Translations under genes and position numbers: made by a program
Notes under the pieces: model-generated
Databases searched by the model: none
What the model was told of the DNA's origin: nothing
What the model saw: the letters and a program-made list of their open reading frames with translations, nothing else
DNA from: an uncultured Dechloromonas sp.
GTDB lineage: Bacteria > Pseudomonadota > Gammaproteobacteria > Burkholderiales > Rhodocyclaceae
DNA length: 62,942 bases
Direction of reading: 5' to 3'
NCBI RefSeq assembly: GCF_945957265.1
Contig: NZ_CAMFKO010000024.1
Location: 1 to 62,942, forward strand
Shown: positions 58,240 through 62,942 of the stretch, piece after piece
Layout of the letters: every line of letters begins with the position of its first letter
Position numbering within the stretch: position 1 is the first letter of the stretch

Positions 58240-58959
58240 TCAGCCCTTGTCGCTGCTCCAGGAGACGGCGGCGAGGAAGAGGTAGCCGGCGCCGTACACG
58301 GTCTTGATGAAGGCCGGGCTTTGCGGGTCGGGTTCGAGCTTGCGGCGCAGGCGCGAGATGCGCACGTCGATGGCGCGGTCGGTCGGGGCGATGTCGCGGC
58401 TGCCCATCAGCTTTTCGCGCTGCAGGATGCGATTCGGGTTGTTGACGAAAACGCGCAGCAGTTCCGATTCGGCGGTACTCAGCGCGTGCTCCTCGCCATT
58501 GGGCGCGATCAGCTGGTTGTTGCCGAGATTGAAACGCCAGCCGCCGAATTCGGCGATCTGGCGGGCCGTCGTTTCGCTGCCCTCGCGGCGGCGGACGATG
58601 CTGCGCACGCGGGCGACCAGTTCGCGCGGCTCGAAGGGCTTGAGCACGTAGTCGTCGGCGCCGAGTTCGAGGCCCATGACCCGGTCGCTGACATGGGCGC
58701 GCCCGGTGAGGATGAGGATGCCGCAGGGGGATTGCGCCTTGACCCGTTGCATGGCCTCGATGCCGTCCATGTCGGGCAGGCCGAGGTCGATGATGCACAG
58801 GTCGGGGGCCAGCGTGCGCAGGCGGCGCAACAGGTCGCCGGCGCTGCGGCACCAGACGGTGCGGAAGCCGAAATCGCGCAGCACCTGTTCGATGATCCGG
58901 GCGACGTCCGGGTCGTCCTCGACGATGGCGATCAGTTTGGCGGAATCGGTCTCTTTCAT
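58240..58959 (-). CDS. OmpR-family response regulator
   Basis: 239 residues. Receiver domain with acidic pocket (VEDDPDVAR), phosphoacceptor Asp58 (IIDLGLPDMDG), LTGRA and LKPFEP. The C-terminal OmpR/PhoB winged helix (residues 145-235) ends VYGAGYLF. It overlaps the stop of the hybrid kinase gene (ATGA), its likely partner. Confidence 0.94.
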   Translation of the reverse strand: MKETDSAKLIAIVEDDPDVARIIEQVLRDFGFRTVWCRSAGDLLRRLRTLAPDLCIIDLGLPDMDGIEAMQRVKAQSPCGILILTGRAHVSDRVMGLELGADDYVLKPFEPRELVARVRSIVRRREGSETTARQIAEFGGWRFNLGNNQLIAPNGEEHALSTAESELLRVFVNNPNRILQREKLMGSRDIAPTDRAIDVRISRLRRKLEPDPQSPAFIKTVYGAGYLFLAAVSWSSDKG

Positions 58960-60977
58960 GGCGTCTCACGTTGGGTGCGCAGCAGCGCGCGGGCCAGGTC
59001 CTGGCGTACGAAGGGCTTGGCCAGGACGGGCAGGTCGCTGGCGGGGGCGGTTCCGGGTTCGTCGGTGTAGCCGCTCATCAGCACGATGCGCATGTCCGGC
59101 CGCCGGTCGAGCACGGTTTCGGCCAGTTGCCGGCCGTTGATGCCGCCCGGCATGATGACGTCGCTGACGACGATGGCGATGTCGATGATCTGGTCGATCA
59201 TGTCCAGCGCCTGCGCGCCATCCTCGGCCTCGATGACCGGGTAGCCGAGGTCGATCAGCTGCTGGCGGACGACGCGGCGGACGTTGGGTTCGTCCTCGAC
59301 GAGCAATACCAGTTCTCCGCCGTGCGGCAGGGCGTTGTCGTCGCCGGCCGCATCGAAATCGCTTTCCGGCGCGGTCAGCGGCAGCGCCATCAGCACCGTG
59401 GTGCCCTGCCCGGGCTGGCTCTGGATCGAAACGCCGCCGCCGGACTGCCGGGCGAAGCCGTAGGCCATGGCCAGCCCCAGCCCGCTGCCCAGCCCCAGGC
59501 GCTTGGTGGTGAAGAAGGGTTCGCAGGCACGGGTCAGCGTTGCCGCATCCATGCCGGTGCCGTTGTCGGCGACTTCGATCAGCGCGTAATGGCCGGGCGG
59601 CAGGTCGAAGGCCGCCGCGTCGGTGGACAGTTCGACGGCGCGGGCGGCGATGTGCAGGCGGCCGCCGTCCGGCATGGCGTCGCGCGAATTGAGGGCGAAA
59701 TTGAGCAGGGCGCTTTCCAGCTGCCCGGGGTCGGCCAGCGCATGCACCGTGGCGGCGCTCAGGTCGGTCGACACGGCGATCGATTCGGGCAGGGTGCGGC
59801 GCACCAGCTTGGCCAGGCCGCCGATCAGCTGGCCGATGTCGACCGCCTGCGGCTCCAGCGGCTGCTGCCGGGAGAAGGTGAGCAGGCGCTTGATCAGCTG
59901 CACGCCGCGGCGCGCCGATTGCAGTGCCGGGTCGACGAATTCGTTGACCGCGGCATCGTCTGGCCGGTGATCCTGCAGGGCGGCCAGGTTGCCGATGATG
60001 ACGGTGAGCAGGTTGTTGAAGTCGTGGGCCAGGCCGCCGGTCAGCTGGCCGATGGCCTCCATTTTCTGGGCCTGGACGAGGGCCGCCTGCATGCGCTTCT
60101 GTTCGGTGATCTCGTGCGAGAACACGAAGAAGCCCAGGGTTTTGCCTTCGGCGCTGATTTCGGGAACCAGCGTGCTTTGCGCGAATACCGTCTGCTCCTG
60201 GCGCTGCATCTGGTATTCGTAGGTGACCTGCTGGCCGGACAGCGCCCGGCGCACCGCGTCGCGTACCTGCCCATAGACGGCCGGCCCGACCACGTCGAGC
60301 ACGCTGCGGCCGGTGACGGCGCCTTCCGGGAGGCCGTACCAGTCGGAGTAGCCCTTGTTGGTGTACTGGTAGATCTCGTCCTTGTCGACGTAGCCGATGA
60401 GGATGGGGATGGTGTCGTTGATCAGGCGCAGGCGGGCTTCGCTGCGGCCGAGCGCGGCGGCGATGCGCTCGTTTTCCTCGTTGGCGCGGCGCAGGTTGGC
60501 GTTGGCGTTTTCCAGCTGCGCGGTGCGCCGGCGCACCCGCTCGTCGAGCTGGATGTTCTGGTGCTCGGTCAGGTGCTCGATATAGCGCTGCTCGGTGACG
60601 TCGCTGTACAGCGTGACGAAGCCCCGGTCCGGCAGCGGCTCGCCGCGCAGCAGCAGCACGCGGCCGTTCGGGCGCTGGCGTTCGGTGACGTGCTGGGAAA
60701 AATTGCGGGCGGCGGCGACCCGCTCGGCGATCTGGGTTTCCCGGTCGCCCGGCCCGTATTCGCCGCGTTCGGCGTTGTGGCGGATGAAGCTCTCGAACGG
60801 CGCGCCGACGAAGGCGAGCGCATCGGGAAATTCGAGCAGCTGCAGGAAGGTCCGGTTCCAGGCGACCAGCCGCAGATCGCCGTCGAACACGGTGATCCCC
60901 TGGTCGAGCAGGTCGAGCCCGGCCTGCAGCATGTCGTAGCGCAGGGGGGCGTTGGCGGGGGGGGCTTCAGGCAGCAT
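58956..60977 (-). CDS. Hybrid sensor histidine kinase with PAS domains and C-terminal receiver
   Basis: 673 residues, soluble. An N-terminal PAS-7-like domain (LDLLDQGITVFDGDLRLVAW), a coiled coil, a second PAS domain (residues ~185-300), a HisKA-type dimerisation helix with His318 in GGLAHDFNNLL, an ATPase domain (DNGTGMDAATL, GLGSGLGLAMAYGF) and a receiver with Asp606 (VVSDVIMPGG). No membrane segment is visible, so it senses a cytoplasmic signal. The start lies 6-7 bases after a possible -10 (TAGAAT), with no ribosome site. Confidence 0.9.
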   Translation of the reverse strand: MLPEAPPANAPLRYDMLQAGLDLLDQGITVFDGDLRLVAWNRTFLQLLEFPDALAFVGAPFESFIRHNAERGEYGPGDRETQIAERVAAARNFSQHVTERQRPNGRVLLLRGEPLPDRGFVTLYSDVTEQRYIEHLTEHQNIQLDERVRRRTAQLENANANLRRANEENERIAAALGRSEARLRLINDTIPILIGYVDKDEIYQYTNKGYSDWYGLPEGAVTGRSVLDVVGPAVYGQVRDAVRRALSGQQVTYEYQMQRQEQTVFAQSTLVPEISAEGKTLGFFVFSHEITEQKRMQAALVQAQKMEAIGQLTGGLAHDFNNLLTVIIGNLAALQDHRPDDAAVNEFVDPALQSARRGVQLIKRLLTFSRQQPLEPQAVDIGQLIGGLAKLVRRTLPESIAVSTDLSAATVHALADPGQLESALLNFALNSRDAMPDGGRLHIAARAVELSTDAAAFDLPPGHYALIEVADNGTGMDAATLTRACEPFFTTKRLGLGSGLGLAMAYGFARQSGGGVSIQSQPGQGTTVLMALPLTAPESDFDAAGDDNALPHGGELVLLVEDEPNVRRVVRQQLIDLGYPVIEAEDGAQALDMIDQIIDIAIVVSDVIMPGGINGRQLAETVLDRRPDMRIVLMSGYTDEPGTAPASDLPVLAKPFVRQDLARALLRTQRETP

Positions 60978-61015
60978 CGGACGATTCTAGTGCACGCGAA
61001 CGGCAGGATTTTGCG

Positions 61016-61034
61016 ATGTAACGATTCGTTACAT
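61016..61034. promoter_or_regulatory. 8-3-8 palindrome, candidate regulator site
   Basis: ATGTAACG ATT CGTTACAT is perfectly palindromic. It lies between the kinase gene (minus strand) and the acyl-CoA ligase (plus strand), centred about 48 bases before a possible kinase start point, where activators often bind. It resembles TGTAA-N-TTACA operators of several families, but the cognate regulator cannot be named. Confidence 0.5.
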
Positions 61035-61180
61035 TCTGCCAATAGTTGCGCAAGAGTGTTCTGCGATTCTCCACGAACAATAAAAGAACGGTTACGGGCG
61101 CGCACCAGAAAAGCCTGAATCGGCAATAACTTGCAGCAACGAGAACAGCACACTCGGCAAGAAAACGTGAGGAGAAAACC

Positions 61181-62818
61181 GTGGTTAACCCGTACACCGT
61201 AGGGCTGGACCGGAATCCGGCCAACTATGTTCCGCTGTCGCCGCTGACCTTCATCGAACGGTCGGCTTTCATCTATCCCAAGCGCGTTTCCGTCATCCAG
61301 GGCGCCCGTCAGTACACCTGGAAGGAAAGCTACGACCGCGCCCGCCAGCTCGCTTCGGCGCTCAAGGGCCGCGGCATCGGCAAGGGCGACACCGTCGCCG
61401 TGATGCTGCCGAATACGGCGTCGATGTTCGAATGCCATTTCGGCGTGCCGATGATCGGCGCCGTGCTCAATACCCTGAACACCCGTCTCGACGCCGAAGC
61501 CATCGCCTTCATGCTGGCCCACGGCGAGGCCAAGGTACTGATCACCGACCTCGAGTTCTCCAAGGTCGTCAAGGCCGCCCTCGAACTGCTCGACGGGCCG
61601 AAGCCGCTGGTCATCGACAGCCTCGACCCCGATTTCACCGACGGCGAAAAGCTCGGCGAGAAGGACTACGAGGCCTTCCTCAACGAAGGCTCGCCGGATT
61701 TCGCCTGGCAGCTGCCGGACGACGAGTGGGACGCCATCGCGCTGAACTACACCTCGGGTACCACCGGCAACCCGAAGGGCGTCGTCTACCATCACCGCGG
61801 CGCCTACCTGAACTCGGCGTCCAACATCATTTCCTGGGGCATGCCGCCGCACGCGGTCTACCTGTGGACGCTGCCGATGTTCCACTGCAACGGCTGGTGC
61901 TTCCCGTGGACCCTGGCCGCCAATGCCGGCACCAGCGTCTGCCTGCGCAAGGTCGACCCGGCCCTGATCTTCGGCCTGATCAAGGAACACACGGTGACCC
62001 ACATGTGCGGCGCGCCGATCGTGTACGGCATGATGATCAACGCCCCGGAAAGCCTGCGCGAGGGCATCGCGCACAGCGTCAACGGCCTCATCGCCGGTGC
62101 CGCGCCGCCGGCCGCCATCATCGAAGGCGCTCAGCGCATGGGCTTCAACATCACCCACGTCTATGGCCTGACCGAAACCTACGGCCCGGCCTCCGTGTGC
62201 GCCAAGCAGCCGGAATGGGACAAGCTGCCGATCGACCTGCAGGCCGCCCGCAACGGCCGCCAGGGCGTGCGCTACCACATGCAGGAAGCGATCACCGTGC
62301 TCGACCCGGTGAGCCTGGAGCCGGTGCCCTGGGATGGCGAGACGATGGGCGAGATCATGTTCCGCGGCAACCTGGTCATGAAGGGCTACCTGAAGAACCC
62401 GAAGGCCACCGAGGAATCCTTCGCCGGCGGCTGGTTCCATACCGGCGACCTGGCGGTGGTGCATAGCGACGGCTACGTCAAGATCAAGGACCGCTCCAAG
62501 GACGTGATCATCTCCGGCGGCGAGAACATCTCGTCGCTGGAAGTCGAGGACGTGCTCTACCGCCACCCGGCGGTCATCGCCGCCGCCGTCGTCGCCAAGC
62601 CCGACGAGAAGTGGGGCGAGGTGCCGGCCGCCTTCATCGAGCTGAAGGCCGATGCGAGCTGCAGCGAGTCCGAGATCATCGAGCACTGCCGCGGCCACCT
62701 GGCCCGTTTCAAGGTGCCCAAGCAGGTCGTGTTCGGCGAACTGCCGAAGACCTCGACCGGCAAGATCCAGAAGTACGTATTGCGTCAGCACGCCAATTCG
62801 GCGCTGGCCATCGAATGA
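61181..62818 (+). CDS. Acyl-CoA ligase (ANL superfamily, FadD/DmdB-like)
   Basis: 545 residues from GTG, after GAGGAGAAAACC. AMP-binding motif NYTSGTTGNPKGVVYHH near residue 188, YGLTET, FHTGDLAV and the C-terminal lysine motif PKTSTGKIQKYVLR are present. Closest in pattern to medium/long-chain fatty-acid or methylmercaptopropionate-type ligases. It is followed by etfB, fitting acyl-CoA oxidation. Exact acid unknown. Confidence 0.9.
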   Translation: MVNPYTVGLDRNPANYVPLSPLTFIERSAFIYPKRVSVIQGARQYTWKESYDRARQLASALKGRGIGKGDTVAVMLPNTASMFECHFGVPMIGAVLNTLNTRLDAEAIAFMLAHGEAKVLITDLEFSKVVKAALELLDGPKPLVIDSLDPDFTDGEKLGEKDYEAFLNEGSPDFAWQLPDDEWDAIALNYTSGTTGNPKGVVYHHRGAYLNSASNIISWGMPPHAVYLWTLPMFHCNGWCFPWTLAANAGTSVCLRKVDPALIFGLIKEHTVTHMCGAPIVYGMMINAPESLREGIAHSVNGLIAGAAPPAAIIEGAQRMGFNITHVYGLTETYGPASVCAKQPEWDKLPIDLQAARNGRQGVRYHMQEAITVLDPVSLEPVPWDGETMGEIMFRGNLVMKGYLKNPKATEESFAGGWFHTGDLAVVHSDGYVKIKDRSKDVIISGGENISSLEVEDVLYRHPAVIAAAVVAKPDEKWGEVPAAFIELKADASCSESEIIEHCRGHLARFKVPKQVVFGELPKTSTGKIQKYVLRQHANSALAIE

Positions 62819-62830
62819 TCCTTGCGTTTT

Positions 62831-62866
62831 CCCTGCCGGTCTCCTGGCCGGCGGGGAGCCTTTTTT
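62831..62866 (+). terminator. Terminator after the acyl-CoA ligase
   Basis: CCCTGCCGG pairs with CCGGCGGGG (one wobble pair), followed four bases later by TTTTTT. Confidence 0.55.
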
Positions 62867-62888
62867 CCCTCGTCGGGAGGAGACAAGC

Positions 62889-62942
62889 ATGAAGATTCTG
62901 GTCCCCGTAAAACGGGTTATCGACTACAACGTCAAGGTCCGC
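62889..62942 (+). CDS. etfB: Electron transfer flavoprotein beta subunit, N-terminus only
   Basis: The first 18 codons read MKILVPVKRVIDYNVKVR, the conserved start of EtfB, which takes electrons from acyl-CoA dehydrogenases. Ribosome site GGGAGGAGACAAGC. The gene continues past the right edge. Confidence 0.9.
   Translation, partial: MKILVPVKRVIDYNVKVR

Noticed and set aside
61120..61135. Sigma-54 promoter before the acyl-CoA ligase (GGCAATAACTTGC)
   Set aside because: GG and GC are nine bases apart, not the required ten, so the -24/-12 phasing is wrong.

Overview
The window looks like ordinary chromosome from a GC-rich betaproteobacterium, most likely of the Rhodocyclales (Dechloromonas/Azonexus type). 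This is inferred from gene order and content: pilMNOPQ-aroK-aroB-gltB-gltD next to a class A penicillin-binding protein, cyaY divergent from lptM-lysA, dapF-DUF484-xerC, an S-adenosylhomocysteine (SAH) riboswitch before ahcY, and a prkA-yeaH-spoVR cluster. Genes are packed tightly, often joined by 4-base ATGA or GTGA overlaps, with many GTG and a few TTG starts. I saw no insertion sequence, prophage, integron, CRISPR array or rRNA operon, and no gene-free stretch longer than about 300 bases except the tRNA block at 7.5-8.0 kb.

Layout. 0-7.5 kb: the start of an enoyl-CoA hydratase gene divergent from acetoacetyl-CoA synthetase, an acyltransferase-3 membrane protein, the tRNA hydroxylation protein TrhP divergent from RNase G, a Tat-exported dienelactone hydrolase-like protein and a ProQ/FinO RNA chaperone. 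7.5-8.9 kb: tRNA-fMet and two tRNA-Lys genes on the minus strand, then an MscS channel. 8.9-14.8 kb (minus strand): a methyl-cycle block, metK, an HD-GYP gene, then ahcY-tlyA-metF behind an SAH riboswitch. 14.8-19.5 kb: two LpxL-type acyltransferases, a GNAT, dapF, DUF484 and xerC. 19.5-22.7 kb: a GlxA-type regulator divergent from an isochorismatase-family hydrolase, a 50-residue basic protein with its own strong promoter and terminator, and an RlmI-type methyltransferase.

22.7-26.7 kb: a zinc-uptake locus with a small exported Cys/His protein, an outer-membrane barrel protein and znuA, znuC, znuB. 26.7-31.2 kb: a STAS-domain protein, hslVU, an AEC transporter and hslR. 31.2-33.0 kb: lysA-lptM, divergent from cyaY. 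33.0-48.5 kb: mrcA divergent from pilMNOPQ, then aroKB and gltBD. 48.5-53.5 kb: prkA-yeaH-spoVR. 53.6-58.1 kb: a three-helix membrane protein with a winged-helix tail, glmU, a small membrane protein and an EF-G paralogue. 58.2-61.0 kb (minus strand): a hybrid histidine kinase and its response regulator. 61.2-62.9 kb: an acyl-CoA ligase and the first codons of etfB.

How the genes fit together. MetK makes SAM, TlyA and RlmI consume it, AhcY clears SAH and MetF supplies methyl groups for methionine. The SAH riboswitch ties the recycling genes to SAH level. The two ends of the window both carry acyl-CoA metabolism genes. The regulatory sites and leader RNAs are the least explained parts: the riboswitch's expression platform, a structured metK leader, a promoter-terminator pair in front of gltB, a LiuR-like operator, and an 8-3-8 palindrome between the histidine kinase and the acyl-CoA ligase. 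No wholly new multi-gene system is evident; the best candidates for new biology are the small basic protein, the zinc locus, the STAS/HslVU pairing and the membrane winged-helix protein.
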